DNA of 64,000 bases from Paraburkholderia antibiotica (GTDB lineage: Bacteria > Pseudomonadota > Gammaproteobacteria > Burkholderiales > Burkholderiaceae), in contig NZ_JABBFZ010000011.1 of NCBI RefSeq assembly GCF_012927125.1, positions 62,001 to 126,000 on the forward strand, given 5' to 3'. Made by a program: the position numbers and the translations under genes. Below, piece after piece: positions 43,812-53,101 of the stretch (positions are counted from its first letter, which is position 1; each line of letters starts with the position of its first letter). The notes under the pieces are model-generated. The model ran no database searches. It worked only from the letters and a program-made list of their open reading frames with translations, and was not told the DNA's origin.

Positions 43812-45815
43812 ATGAGCGACCAGCAACAAGACCAGGTGCTTCACGCGCGGTTCGGCACGAGCAGCCCATGCTGGCGTCTGTCAGCGGGCAGCGACACGCT
43901 CGAACTTGCCGCGACAAGTGCTCAGGCTGCCTGCGTCGCGCTTGCCCTCACTTCCGAACAGGCGTCGCAGGTGCGCCAGCTGAGCGGCGTCACCTCGCAC
44001 GTCGTGATCGACGTACAACTGGACGGCGCATCGCTGCGCCTGCATCTGGTCGGCAAGAAGCTCGACCGCGAGCGCTGGGGCGGCACCGCGTCGGCCCACG
44101 GCGACACCGAATCGGTCGCCCGTGCGTTGCTGCACGGCCTCTCGTTCGCCGAGCAGGTGGTTTCCGAGGTGAACTCGGTCGTCGTGATCGTCGACCGGCA
44201 TGGACGGATCCAGCGCTTTAACCGGCTCGCCGAGGAACTGACCGGCCTGAAGGAAGAAGACATCATCGGCCGCAGCGTGTGGACGCTGTTTGTTCCGTCC
44301 GACGGCGAGGCGCCTTCGAACCAGGCGAGCGCGGGCTTCTTCAATCGCGGCGAACCCTACGAGATCGAACGGCGCATCAGAACGGTGCATGGCGAGCGCC
44401 TGTTCCTGTTTCGCAACAAGTTCGTTCGCGGTGGTGGCGGCGGCAGCGAAGACCAGTTCCTGATCTGCTCGGGCACCGACATCACCGAACAACGCCTCGC
44501 GCAGGAACGGCTGATCGAGCAGGCCGCCACCGACCCGCTGACCGGCCTCGCAAATCGCCACGCGATCCAGGAGCGGATCCAGATCGCGATCGAACAGGCC
44601 GCGCCGGGCGAAACGGTCGGCATCCTGTTTCTCGATCTCGACAACTTCAAGAAGGTCAACGATCACTACGGCCACGTGTTCGGCGACCGGCTGATCTGCG
44701 ACGTCTCCGACGCGATCCGCAGTTGCCTGAATCCGGGCGACTCACTCGCGCGCCTGGGCGGCGACGAATTCATCGTGCTCGCGGCCAAGGGCACCGCGCA
44801 CCAGCTCGAAAACACCGCGCAACGCATTCTCGAGCGCATGCGCGTGCCGTTCGCGGTCGGGCTCGTCGAGGTCTACACCGGCTGCTCGATCGGCATCGCG
44901 TGTTCGCCGGAACATGGCGACAGCCTCGAATCGCTGATCCGCTCGGCCGATACCGCGATGTACGTCGCCAAGGACGAAGGCAAGCGCACGCATCGCGTGT
45001 TCTCGCCAGATATGAACCGCCGCGTCGCCGAATTCATGTGGCTCGACACGAACCTGCGCCGCGGTCTCGACGAAGGCCAGCTCGCGCTGTATTACCAGCC
45101 GAAGCTGAACCTCGCGACCGGCACCGTGCAAGGCGCGGAAGCACTGGTGCGCTGGAATTCGCCCGAACGCGGGCTGATCATGCCGGTCGAGTTCATCCGC
45201 TATGCTGAGGAATCCGGATTGATCGGCGTGCTCGGCCGTTGGGTGATGGAAACCGCCGCGAGCCAGGCGGCACGCTGGAAAGCCGCCGGCTACAACCTGC
45301 GCATCGCGATCAACGTGTCGGCACGGCAGCTCACCGATACCGCCGTTGTCCGCCACTTCGCCGAGGCGTTGCAGCACGCGAACCTCGATCCCTGCCTCGT
45401 CGACCTCGAACTGACCGAAAGCTGCCTGATCGAAAACGAAGCCGCCGCGATCGAGCTGATCAAGCAGTTCCGCCGGCTCGGCGCGCAGGTGCATCTGGAC
45501 GACTTCGGCACCGGCTATTCGTCGCTCTCGCAACTCGGCCGTATCCCGCTCGACGTGATCAAGCTCGACCGCAGTTTCGTGCGCTCGATCCATGCCGACA
45601 TGAAGGCGCAGGCGCTGGTACGCTCGATGGTCGCGGTCGCCCAGGAACTGGACTTCCAGGTGGTCGCCGAAGGGATCGAGACCGAAGCGGAAGAAGCCTT
45701 CATGAAGGGACTCGGCGTCGACTACGTGCAGGGCTTCCTGTACGGCAAGCCGATGCCCGCCGCCGAATTCGAACGCTGGCTGCTCGATCGGCGCAAGCTC
45801 AGGCTGATCGCCTGA
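43812..45815 (+). CDS. PAS-GGDEF-EAL bifunctional cyclic-di-GMP protein
   Basis: A 667-residue signalling protein. An N-terminal region (1-100) is of unknown type. A PAS domain follows (about 105-220, EQVVSEVNSVVVIVDRHGRI and NRLAEELTGLKEEDIIGRSV). The GGDEF domain (about 230-400) has an intact LGGDEF motif (about 315). The EAL domain (about 415-660) has GAEALVRW (about 442) and DDFGTGYSSL. Both catalytic motifs are intact, so it may make or break cyclic di-GMP according to the PAS signal. There is no membrane segment, so it is cytoplasmic. GGGGA precedes ATG 43812; the earlier frame adds 34 codons. Confidence 0.93.
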   Translation: MSDQQQDQVLHARFGTSSPCWRLSAGSDTLELAATSAQAACVALALTSEQASQVRQLSGVTSHVVIDVQLDGASLRLHLVGKKLDRERWGGTASAHGDTESVARALLHGLSFAEQVVSEVNSVVVIVDRHGRIQRFNRLAEELTGLKEEDIIGRSVWTLFVPSDGEAPSNQASAGFFNRGEPYEIERRIRTVHGERLFLFRNKFVRGGGGGSEDQFLICSGTDITEQRLAQERLIEQAATDPLTGLANRHAIQERIQIAIEQAAPGETVGILFLDLDNFKKVNDHYGHVFGDRLICDVSDAIRSCLNPGDSLARLGGDEFIVLAAKGTAHQLENTAQRILERMRVPFAVGLVEVYTGCSIGIACSPEHGDSLESLIRSADTAMYVAKDEGKRTHRVFSPDMNRRVAEFMWLDTNLRRGLDEGQLALYYQPKLNLATGTVQGAEALVRWNSPERGLIMPVEFIRYAEESGLIGVLGRWVMETAASQAARWKAAGYNLRIAINVSARQLTDTAVVRHFAEALQHANLDPCLVDLELTESCLIENEAAAIELIKQFRRLGAQVHLDDFGTGYSSLSQLGRIPLDVIKLDRSFVRSIHADMKAQALVRSMVAVAQELDFQVVAEGIETEAEEAFMKGLGVDYVQGFLYGKPMPAAEFERWLLDRRKLRLIA

Positions 45816-45861
45816 GCCTTTCCCGCTGCCCTTCTTTTCTCGTCACCTCTAGCGGCGGGCG

Positions 45862-46965
45862 TCAGCGCAGCCGCGCCCCCCAGTCGCTCACCGCCGCCTC
45901 GCTCATCCCGACCTCGCGCGCCGCCGTGTGGATCTGCGCCCACGTGGCTGCATCGACCGGAATGCCGTCGGCTTCGCGCTGCGCGCGCGTCACGCGCTCC
46001 GGCTCGCCCGGCTCGTAGATGCGCTCGCTGCTCGCCGCGAGCGGCGAGGCCTTGACCCATGCGAGAAACGCGTCGGCTTCCGCCTGCGCGTCGGGGGCGT
46101 CGAACGCGGCGGGATCGATGATCACCGACAGCATGCAGTTGATGATCGCGTGCGTCGTGCCGAGCGTGTCCGCGTGCGTGGTGAAGCCGCCCGACAGCGC
46201 GCCGCCGAAAATCTCGCACATCGCCGCGAGCCCGAAACCCTTGTGTCCGCCGAACGGCGTCAACGAGCCGAACGGCGCTTCGTGCATCACCTTCGGTTCG
46301 AGCGTCGGCATGCCCTCGTGATCGATCAGCGCACCCGGCGGCGTGTGCTTGCCCTGGTTGTACGCGACGCGGGTTTTGCCGAACGCGATCGTGCTGGTCG
46401 CGAAGTCGAGCACGAGCGGCGGCTTGCCGGGACGCGGATAGGCGGCGCAGAACGGATTCGTGCCGATGCGACGGTCCGCGCCGCCGTACGGCGCGACGAG
46501 CGGGTCGCCCGCCACGTTGACGAAATGGAACGACACGAGGCCCGCGCGCGCGCACTGCTCGGCCCAATGACCGATGCGGCCGATATGATGCGCGCCGCGC
46601 AGGCCGACCGCGCAGATGCCGATCTGCCGCGCACGCTCGATGCCGCGCTCCATCGCCTCGAACGCGATCACCTGACCGAAGCCCTTGCCACCCTCGACGG
46701 TCAGCACCGCGCCCGCATCCTTCACGACGTCGGCGTGCCGGTTCAGTTGCAGTTGCCGGTCGGCCAGCGATTCGACATAGCGCGGAATCATGCCGACGCC
46801 ATGCGAGTCGTGACCGGTCAGATTCGCGGCCACGAGGTGATCGGCCACCAGCTCGGCCTCGCGCGGCGTGCTGCCCGCCTGCTCCCAGATCGCCTTCACG
46901 TAGGCATGCAGTTGATCGGCCGGAATCCGGGGCGTGGAGGCTTGGGCAGTGGCGTGGTCGGTCAT
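45862..46965 (-). CDS. Ldh2/malate-lactate dehydrogenase family oxidoreductase
   Basis: A 367-residue protein of the malate/L-lactate dehydrogenase 2 family (NAD(P)-dependent, not the Rossmann-type LDH). AANLTGHDSHGVGMIPRYVE contains the conserved Asp/Ser/His; AHHIGRIGHWAEQCARAGLV and ATSTIAFGKTRVAYNQGKHT mark the nucleotide and substrate regions. Such enzymes reduce 2-oxoacids such as ureidoglycolate, pyrroline-carboxylate or lactate. The start at 46965 and length are normal. It is convergent with the GGDEF-EAL gene. The substrate is not clear from sequence. Confidence 0.88.
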   Translation of the reverse strand: MTDHATAQASTPRIPADQLHAYVKAIWEQAGSTPREAELVADHLVAANLTGHDSHGVGMIPRYVESLADRQLQLNRHADVVKDAGAVLTVEGGKGFGQVIAFEAMERGIERARQIGICAVGLRGAHHIGRIGHWAEQCARAGLVSFHFVNVAGDPLVAPYGGADRRIGTNPFCAAYPRPGKPPLVLDFATSTIAFGKTRVAYNQGKHTPPGALIDHEGMPTLEPKVMHEAPFGSLTPFGGHKGFGLAAMCEIFGGALSGGFTTHADTLGTTHAIINCMLSVIIDPAAFDAPDAQAEADAFLAWVKASPLAASSERIYEPGEPERVTRAQREADGIPVDAATWAQIHTAAREVGMSEAAVSDWGARLR

Positions 46966-47030
46966 GCGGCGTGTCGGTGTGGGTGTGGGTCGAAGGGAGA
47001 AAATGGCGTGGTGAGCAGGCGGCGGCGCGG

Positions 47031-47084
47031 CTCGGGTATCTGACTCGGGTATCTGACTCAGATACGTTCAGATACGTACCCGAG
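47031..47084. repeat. Tandem direct and inverted repeats between two minus-strand genes
   Basis: CTCGGGTATCTGA occurs twice in tandem (47031-47043, 47044-47056). It is followed by two tandem TCAGATACGT units and ACCCGAG in the inverse sense (47058-47084), so the block can fold into alternative hairpins. It lies past the stop of the M20 peptidase gene's downstream partner region and before the Ldh2 gene start, so it may act as a terminator or operator. Confidence 0.7.
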
Positions 47085-47175
47085 GTAGCCGCATCCGCCG
47101 CGCGGACTCATGCAGCAAAATCAGGCAGTGGATGCGGGCAGCGCCCGACCCACTACCCGTGGGCACAGATGAAAC

Positions 47176-48639
47176 TCAGGGCGCCGAAGCAATCACTTCG
47201 GCCACCGCGGCCGTCAGCTTCTTGCCGTACGGCACGTGGAGGAATTCGTTCGGCCCGTGCGCGTTCGACTTCGGTCCGAGCACCCCGCACACCATGAACT
47301 GCGACTTCGGGAAGCCCGCCTTCAGCACGTTCATCAACGGAATCGTGCCGCCGAGGCCCATGTACGCGGCATCGGCGCCGAAGTGCTGGCGCGATGCATC
47401 GTTCAACGCGGTAGCGAGCCACGGCGCCACTTCCGGCGCGTTCCAGCCGCTCGCCGCGCCGGCGTCCGGCTTGAACGTCACCTTCGCGTTGTACGGCGGA
47501 TCGAATTCGAGCAGCGCCTTCAGTTCGGCGACGGCCTTGTCCGCTTCGATCGTCGGCGGCAGACGCAGCGACAGCTTGAACGCGGTGCGCGGCCGCAGCA
47601 CGTTGCCGGCGTCGGCGAGCGCGGGCAAACCAGCCGCGCCCGTGACCGACAACGACGGCCGCCACGTCGAATTGAGCAGCGCCTCGCGCGGATCGGTGGT
47701 GGTGGGCAACACCTGACGGCCATCCTGGCCACACGCCCACGGCATCTTCTTCCAGACGTCGTCGCCGAGGATACGCGCGGCGGCCTCGGCTTCGCGCAGA
47801 CGGTCGGCCGGCACCGGGCAATGGAAGCCCTTCGGCAGCAGCGTGCCGTTCGCCGCATCTTCGAGACGATCGAACAGCTGCCGCATGATGCGGAAGCTCG
47901 ACGGCACGATGCCGCCGTAGACGCCCGAGTGAATACCTTCGTCGAGCACCTGCACTTCCAGATCGCCGCCGACGAGACCGCGCAGCGACGTGGTCAGCCA
48001 CAGCTGGTCGTAATTGCCCGCGCCCGAGTCGAGACACACGACCAGCCCGACCTTGCCGAGCCGCTCGCGCAACGCGTCGACGTACGGCAGCAGATCGTAG
48101 CTGCCCGACTCCTCGCAGGTCTCGATCAGACCGACGCAGCGCGGACGCTCGACGCCCTGCGCATCGAGCGCGGCCAGCGCCGTCAGACTCGCGTAGATCG
48201 CGTAACCGTCGTCCGCGCCGCCGCGGCCGTACAACTTGCCGTCCTCGAGCTTCGGCGTCCACGGCCCGAGGTCGTTGCGCCAGCCGTCGAACTCCGGCTG
48301 CTTGTCGAGGTGGCCGTACAGCACGATGGTTTCATCGCAACCCGAGCGCGTCGCGGCGGTTTCGAAGAAGATCACCGGCGTGCGGCCGGGCAGACGGATC
48401 ACTTCGAGCTTCAAACCGCGCACCGGCTGCTGCTCGGCCCATTGCGCGGCGTCCGTGATCACCCGCTCCAGATAGCCGTGCCTCGCCCAGTCGGGATCGA
48501 ACGCCGGGCTTTTGGCCGGCACCGCGATGTAGTCGGTCAGCGCGGGCACGATCTCGTCGTTCCACTTGCGCTCGACGAACTCGCGCAGCGTGTCCGGGTT
48601 CAGGCGTTGGGCCTGCAGGGTCGTATCGTCGGTGCTCAT
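47176..48639 (-). CDS. M20 family dipeptidase/peptidase
   Basis: A 487-residue M20 metallopeptidase. The first metal His is in LYGHLDKQPE (about residue 108), the bridging Asp in GRGGADDG (about 145), the catalytic Glu pair in CEESGSYD (about 180) and the last His in NAHGPNEFL (near the end). It hydrolyses dipeptides or N-acyl amino acids. The ATG at 48639 opens MSTDDTTLQAQ. An upstream part of the same frame is Arg-rich and not family-like, so it is excluded. It is on the same strand as the Ldh2 gene with about 210 bp between. Confidence 0.93.
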   Translation of the reverse strand: MSTDDTTLQAQRLNPDTLREFVERKWNDEIVPALTDYIAVPAKSPAFDPDWARHGYLERVITDAAQWAEQQPVRGLKLEVIRLPGRTPVIFFETAATRSGCDETIVLYGHLDKQPEFDGWRNDLGPWTPKLEDGKLYGRGGADDGYAIYASLTALAALDAQGVERPRCVGLIETCEESGSYDLLPYVDALRERLGKVGLVVCLDSGAGNYDQLWLTTSLRGLVGGDLEVQVLDEGIHSGVYGGIVPSSFRIMRQLFDRLEDAANGTLLPKGFHCPVPADRLREAEAAARILGDDVWKKMPWACGQDGRQVLPTTTDPREALLNSTWRPSLSVTGAAGLPALADAGNVLRPRTAFKLSLRLPPTIEADKAVAELKALLEFDPPYNAKVTFKPDAGAASGWNAPEVAPWLATALNDASRQHFGADAAYMGLGGTIPLMNVLKAGFPKSQFMVCGVLGPKSNAHGPNEFLHVPYGKKLTAAVAEVIASAP

Positions 48640-48843
48640 GATGGGTCCGTGTCGGGGCTGTTCAATGAAACGATCATGATAGTCCCGATGCGCGCCGGGC
48701 TGAACCCCTTGGGGCGTGTCACAGCAATTGGGAACGGTCGGCAGTAGCGCGGACCGCGCGAGCCGCGGAGCACGGTACGGGCTGCGCGAAGCCGTCATTC
48801 GCGCGACAATCCCCTTACATGCATCGTGCATCAGGGAGTGGGG

Positions 48844-49155
48844 ATGAGGGATAACGTGGCCATGCAGGCTGTCGCCGCGGTATGTGCGCTGGCGTTGTAT
48901 TTCCTGCCGGCGATTCTCGCGGACCGGCGCAAGCGTCGCGACGTGCTGACGCTTGCGCTGTTCAACGCGTGCCTCGGCTGGACCGGGCTGGGCTGGGCGC
49001 TCGCGCTGTACTGGGCGTTGCAGCCGAATCCGCCGGAGAGCATCGCGACCGACGTGGTGAAGAAACGCAAGCTGCTGAGCATGCGGGCGTTTTCGTCGGC
49101 GCTGATGTCGCGTGTGCAGCGGCGCGAAACTACGCGCGATCGGCCGGGACACTGA
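48844..49155 (+). CDS. Superinfection immunity-type small membrane protein
   Basis: A 103-residue protein with two hydrophobic segments (AAVCALALYFLPAILADRRK, then LFNACLGWTGLGWALALYWA) separated by basic residues, matching the short superinfection-immunity (T4 Imm-like) membrane family. The tail is basic. An AGGGAG site precedes ATG 48844; an alternative start lies 18 bases upstream. No phage gene is adjacent, so it is an orphan. The role is a guess from family. Confidence 0.75.
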   Translation: MRDNVAMQAVAAVCALALYFLPAILADRRKRRDVLTLALFNACLGWTGLGWALALYWALQPNPPESIATDVVKKRKLLSMRAFSSALMSRVQRRETTRDRPGH

Positions 49156-49386
49156 CCCGATCGAGCGATGCGGATACTGTCTGTGGGGACAAGCTGCTCG
49201 GCGCACACGCCGGGCAGCGCAACCGAAGCAATGAGACGATGCAATAACACGAAGCGATGACGCGGCCGTTTTACCGAGTCCGTACTACGTCGTTCAGACG
49301 ATGTCACTGTTCACGCGGCAAACTCGCGTGAATAGGCTTGAAACCAGATGTTCTTCCCGAACCCGCACGAGCGCATTCGGCGCCCG

Positions 49387-49653
49387 TCAGGCCGCGCGCC
49401 CAATCCGACTCCACTGCACGGAGCCAGCCGGAATCGAACGCGGTTCGGCGCGCACGCTATGTGGCGCAAAGATTTCGCGACGCAGTTCGCCGTGTTCGTC
49501 GAACCACTCGCAGATCAGCCAGTCACCGGGATTGAGCGCAACCGGCCCCGCATACGTCACCGTCATGCGCGAGCCCCCGTCCTTCAGCTTGACGACGTCT
49601 CCGATGTTGAAAGCGGGCGGTGTCTCGAATCCATCAATGGCAGCGGTCAGCAT
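49387..49653 (-). CDS. DUF2158 (YodC-like) small protein
   Basis: An 88-residue protein with the DUF2158 core: FNIGDVVKLKDGGSRMTVTY and GDWLICEWFDEHGELRREIF. Such proteins are beta-barrel-like and cytoplasmic, with unknown function. Start ATG is at 49653. It is alone. The DNA upstream (49654-50138) has no gene. Confidence 0.85.
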   Translation of the reverse strand: MLTAAIDGFETPPAFNIGDVVKLKDGGSRMTVTYAGPVALNPGDWLICEWFDEHGELRREIFAPHSVRAEPRSIPAGSVQWSRIGRAA

Positions 49654-50138
49654 TATGAATCCCCCATATCCAGCGTTATTAAGTCATTGAACCGACCTTT
49701 ATCGATAGCGACCTACCGAAAGAACCCTCTAAAAGTTAAGAGAGATTAACAATTGAATTTAAACGCAGCAAGCGCTTTTTATTGGTACCGTTTTCAGCAC
49801 AACAGAAATTCGCGCGCACCGCGTTTAGTTCCCTTGTGAGCTACGGAAATCCGAAAATACGTGAGGATTACCCTATGTGCGTCAACACACAAACGCAACA
49901 CTTACTGCTAGCGGGTTTGCGGCCCGGTAGAAAATTCAAGCCGCATTCGTCATATTAGAAACGGTGACGCAACGCCGCATAAACCTGATTTACCCGCTGG
50001 CAGATTGATGTAAATCAGAATCACCTGTGAATGTCCGACTCACCGGTAAATCCAGCAGCCACGCATTCAGCCTTTCTTTCAAAGCAGCCGATTTTTACTG
50101 GTAACCAGTTAGTGAAAACGATTACCACAGCGGGATTT
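49654..50138. other. AT-rich gene-free stretch with a possible FNR-type box
   Basis: 485 bp lacking genes, noticeably AT-rich at 49680-50030, so it may be a promoter region or recently acquired. It contains a nearly palindromic site described in the next entry. Frames that cross it (for example the plus-strand one from 50031) are shadows of the MFS gene. Confidence 0.5.
50005..50018. promoter_or_regulatory. FNR/ANR-type box candidate
   Basis: TTGATGTAAATCAG matches the TTGAT-N4-ATCAA pattern at 9 of 10 positions. The nearest possible target is the DUF2158 gene, 350 bp away on the minus strand; nothing reads away on the plus strand. Isolated, so low confidence. Confidence 0.3.
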
Positions 50139-51689
50139 TCAAACTGCCCGCGCGAGCGCACGTTGTACCGCCTGCTGATGACGCACGAGCAGCACGCTCA
50201 AACCGATGCAAACGAACATCAGCGCCGCGTTGATACCGAGGCTCAACTGGAACGCCTGCGCGTAAGACGCGGCGGCCGTGCTGCCGCCCAGCGCGCCGAA
50301 AAACGCGCCGCTGATTGCCGCTGTGCCGAACGCCGAACCGATCTGCAACGTCGACGACACCACGCCCGACGCCAGCCCCGCCTTTTCCGGCACGACCTCC
50401 TGCAACGCGATACGCATGATCGACGGCAGCAGCAGACCGTGCCCGACGCCCGCGATCACGAGCCCGCAATAGAACGGCAGATCGGGCGTAGCGGCTTGCG
50501 TCGTGGACCAGCCGGTTACCATGAAGCCGAGCGTCATCATCGAGAAACCGAGCGTCAGCACGTGCGCGCCGATGCGCCTGACGACCGCCGGCGAAGTCAG
50601 CGGCCCGATCACGAAGCCGAGCGCGAACGGCATGATCGCGATGCCCGAGGCGAGCGGCGTCCAGTGCAGACCGGTCTGCAGAAAGATGCCGTAGGTCAGG
50701 AAGAACGCGCTGTTGCAGTAGAACAGGAACGCCAGCAGAAGACCGAGCGCGAACGCGCGATTGCGGAACAGTTGCAGATCGACGAGCGGATAACCACCGC
50801 CGCGCTCGACGCGCCGCTCCGTGGCGACGAACCACGCGAACACCGGCACCGCGAGCGCGAACATCGCGAACGTCCAGGCCGGCCAGCCGGCCTCGCGGCC
50901 ATGCGTCATCGGATAGATGACGAGCAGCAGCACCGCCGACAGCAGCGCGACGCCCTTCAGATCGACGCCGGCGCGCGTCGCCGGCTGGTTCTCCGGCACG
51001 AACTTCCACGTGCCGATAAACGCGGCGATGCCGACCGGAATGTTGATCAGGAAGATCGCGCGCCAGTCGAGCCCGAACGGGTGATACGTGATCAGCGCGC
51101 CGCCGCCGAGCTGTCCGACGATCGACGACAACCCGAACACGAAGCCATACAGACTCATCACGCGTGTCTGCTGATGCAACGGCACGACCGCGCGGATCGT
51201 CGCGAGCACCTGCGGCGCCATCACCGCCGCCGCGATGCCCTGCACGATGCGCGAAATCACGAGCATCTGGCCGCTGGTCGCGAAGCCGCACAACGCCGAG
51301 GCGATCACGAAGCCCGCCATCCCCGTCATGAACATCCGGCGACGGCCGAACAGATCGCCGAGACGACCGCCCGTGATCAGCAGTACCGCATACGCCGACG
51401 CGTAGGCCGACACGACGAGCTGCAATTGCGCGTCGCTCGCGTTCAGGCCAGTGCGGATCGACGGCAGCGCGAGATTGACGATGAAGTAATCGAGCGGCGC
51501 GAGGAAGGCGCCGACGAACAGCACCGCCAGCGCGACTGCCTGACGCTCGAAATGCGGCGCTTTGGCGTGGGCCTGGGCGCTCGCCGCCATGCCCGCGAGC
51601 GCCGGCGTCGGACAGGTCACGGCGTTGGCGGGACAAGCGGGGGCTCCGCCCCATGCCGCCGCAGCGGACTTGATCGCTTCGCTTTTCAT
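50139..51689 (-). CDS. DHA2-type MFS drug exporter
   Basis: A 516-residue major facilitator with about 14 hydrophobic segments. Typical DHA2 signatures are seen: LDYFIVNLALPSIRTGL (motif D1-like near the first helix), the intracellular-loop LGDLFGRRRMF (motif A), and SRIVQGIAAAVMAPQVLATI. It exports hydrophobic drugs or toxic metabolites by proton antiport. The N-terminus (1-40) is cytosolic and Ala-rich. Its start has no clear ribosome-binding site; a palindrome lies in that place. The TetR regulator is upstream on the same strand. Confidence 0.92.
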   Translation of the reverse strand: MKSEAIKSAAAAWGGAPACPANAVTCPTPALAGMAASAQAHAKAPHFERQAVALAVLFVGAFLAPLDYFIVNLALPSIRTGLNASDAQLQLVVSAYASAYAVLLITGGRLGDLFGRRRMFMTGMAGFVIASALCGFATSGQMLVISRIVQGIAAAVMAPQVLATIRAVVPLHQQTRVMSLYGFVFGLSSIVGQLGGGALITYHPFGLDWRAIFLINIPVGIAAFIGTWKFVPENQPATRAGVDLKGVALLSAVLLLVIYPMTHGREAGWPAWTFAMFALAVPVFAWFVATERRVERGGGYPLVDLQLFRNRAFALGLLLAFLFYCNSAFFLTYGIFLQTGLHWTPLASGIAIMPFALGFVIGPLTSPAVVRRIGAHVLTLGFSMMTLGFMVTGWSTTQAATPDLPFYCGLVIAGVGHGLLLPSIMRIALQEVVPEKAGLASGVVSSTLQIGSAFGTAAISGAFFGALGGSTAAASYAQAFQLSLGINAALMFVCIGLSVLLVRHQQAVQRALARAV

Positions 51690-51690
51690 G

Positions 51691-51711
51691 ACTAATCGTT
51701 CAACAATTAGT
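51691..51711. promoter_or_regulatory. Palindromic TetR-type operator abutting the MFS start
   Basis: ACTAATCGTT and AACAATTAGT form a 10+1+10 inverted repeat with one mismatch. It begins two bases before the MFS ATG, in the place of the ribosome-binding site. The TetR gene 57 bp upstream of it is the likely ligand-controlled repressor. Confidence 0.8.
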
Positions 51712-51767
51712 TAAAAAATAAGCGGCGGCGCGGCATGCGCCGACGCTACCTCCGTACAGCCTCGACG

Positions 51768-52397
51768 CTAGACCAGCGCGCGCATCGCCACATCGACGAT
51801 GCCGGTCAGCGCGTCTTCTTCATGCGCGACCCGCCCCATCACCCGCAAGCCCTGCATCACGCAGAGCAGGAAATCGCCGACGGCCTGTTCGTCGAGCGTC
51901 GAATCGAAAGCGCCGCTCGCCTGGCCGCGGATCACCGCCGCCGCGAGCAGGGTCGCCATGCGTCGCTGGATCGCGGCGACGCGCGTACGCAATAGCTCGT
52001 CGCCAGGCTGCATTTCCAGCGTGGTGTTGGTGATGAAGCAGCTACGCCGGCCGCTCAGCGCGCACGACACCCGCGCGTAGTGCAGCAGCGCGTCGCGCAG
52101 CGCCTGCTCGGGCTCCACGGAATTGCTCAGACGCTGCGCGAGCCGGGCGACCGCGCCCTCCGCGTAATGATCGAGTGCGGCGAGCATGATGCCGTGCTTG
52201 TCGCCGAACACGCCATACAGACTGCCGCGCAACAAGCCGGTGGCCTTGCACAGATCGTCGATCGACGTCGCGTGGTAGCCGTGATCCCAGAACACCTGGC
52301 TCGCGTTCGTCAGCACGGTGTCGGTATCGAACTCGCGCGGACGGCCGCGCACACAGATGTCGCCGGCTTTTTTCGCGGTTTGCCTTGAATGACTCAA
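51768..52397 (-). CDS. TetR/AcrR family repressor of the MFS exporter
   Basis: A TetR-type regulator with a helix-turn-helix at about residues 20-60: TVLTNASQVFWDHGYHATSI followed by DDLCKATGLLRGSLYGVFGD. The C-terminal ligand domain is helical and Ala-rich. Length here is about 209 residues if translation begins at TTG 52397, which has AGGA nine bases upstream. A GTG at 52475 would add 26 residues but its site is weak. It probably represses the DHA2 exporter and is released by drug. Confidence 0.85.
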   Translation of the reverse strand: MSHSRQTAKKAGDICVRGRPREFDTDTVLTNASQVFWDHGYHATSIDDLCKATGLLRGSLYGVFGDKHGIMLAALDHYAEGAVARLAQRLSNSVEPEQALRDALLHYARVSCALSGRRSCFITNTTLEMQPGDELLRTRVAAIQRRMATLLAAAVIRGQASGAFDSTLDEQAVGDFLLCVMQGLRVMGRVAHEEDALTGIVDVAMRALV

Positions 52398-52560
52398 TTG
52401 CGCTGATCCTGGGTTGCCTGATTGCCTGGTACTTGTAGCCGAAGTTGCCAACGCTGCCAAAGTGCTGTGGCTCACTGCGAGCGCCCAGCTTCTTGGGCTG
52501 GATATTATGACTGGCCGTTCAATAAATCAAGAAAGTCGCGCGGTACGCGCATCGCTCGTG

Positions 52561-52598
52561 GGGTTATTGGCTGGTTATTGGGGTTATTGGGTCATTGC
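52561..52598. repeat. Tandem GGTTATTGG repeats before the TetR gene
   Basis: Three copies of GGTTATTGG with small spacers (52562-52590), then a weaker GTCATTG. It lies between the divergently spaced TetR start region and the OsmC stop, in a region with no gene. Confidence 0.6.
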
Positions 52599-52675
52599 GC
52601 CTCTGCCGCCACAAAAAAGCCGGCGCAGAGCGTGGCCGCCCTTCGCCGACTGCGTCGTTGCGCGGGCGCGCAGCG

Positions 52676-53101
52676 TCAGGTTTCGAGCTTCGCGTCCATC
52701 GTGATCGTCGCGTTCAGCACCTTCGACACCGGGCACCCCGCCTTCGCGTCGGCGGTCGCCTTGTCGAACGCGGCCTTGTCGCCGCCGGGGATTTTCACGT
52801 TCACGTCGAGATGCACCGCGGTGATCGCAAAGCCGCCGCCGTCCTTGTCGAGCGTGACGGTGGCCGTGGTGCCGATCCGCTCGGGCGTGATGCCGGCCTT
52901 GCCCAGCTCCGCCGACAACGCCATCGAGAAACACCCCGCGTGCGCGGCCGCGATCAGCTCTTCCGGATTCGTGCCGATGCCGTCCGCGAAGCGCGTCGCG
53001 AACGAATACTGGGTGTCCTTGAGGACGCCGCTGTCGGTGGAAATCGAGCCTTTGCCGTTTTGCAGGCCGCCTTGCCAGACTGCCGATGCCTTGCGCTTCA
53101 T
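52676..53101 (-). CDS. OsmC family peroxiredoxin
   Basis: A 141-residue OsmC/Ohr protein: SFATRFADGIGTNPEELIAA, HAGCFSMAL with Cys57, and AGCPVSKVLN with Cys123. The two Cys form the thiol-based peroxide-reducing site. It protects against organic peroxides in the cytoplasm. ATG 53101 has AGGAGAG upstream. The longer frame at 53251 adds an Arg/Pro-rich stretch unlike the family. Confidence 0.92.
   Translation of the reverse strand: MKRKASAVWQGGLQNGKGSISTDSGVLKDTQYSFATRFADGIGTNPEELIAAAHAGCFSMALSAELGKAGITPERIGTTATVTLDKDGGGFAITAVHLDVNVKIPGGDKAAFDKATADAKAGCPVSKVLNATITMDAKLET

Noticed and set aside
50031-51695. A 554-codon plus-strand frame across the MFS gene
   Set aside because: Composition is Arg/Gln/His-rich; the opposite strand encodes a clear 14-helix exporter.
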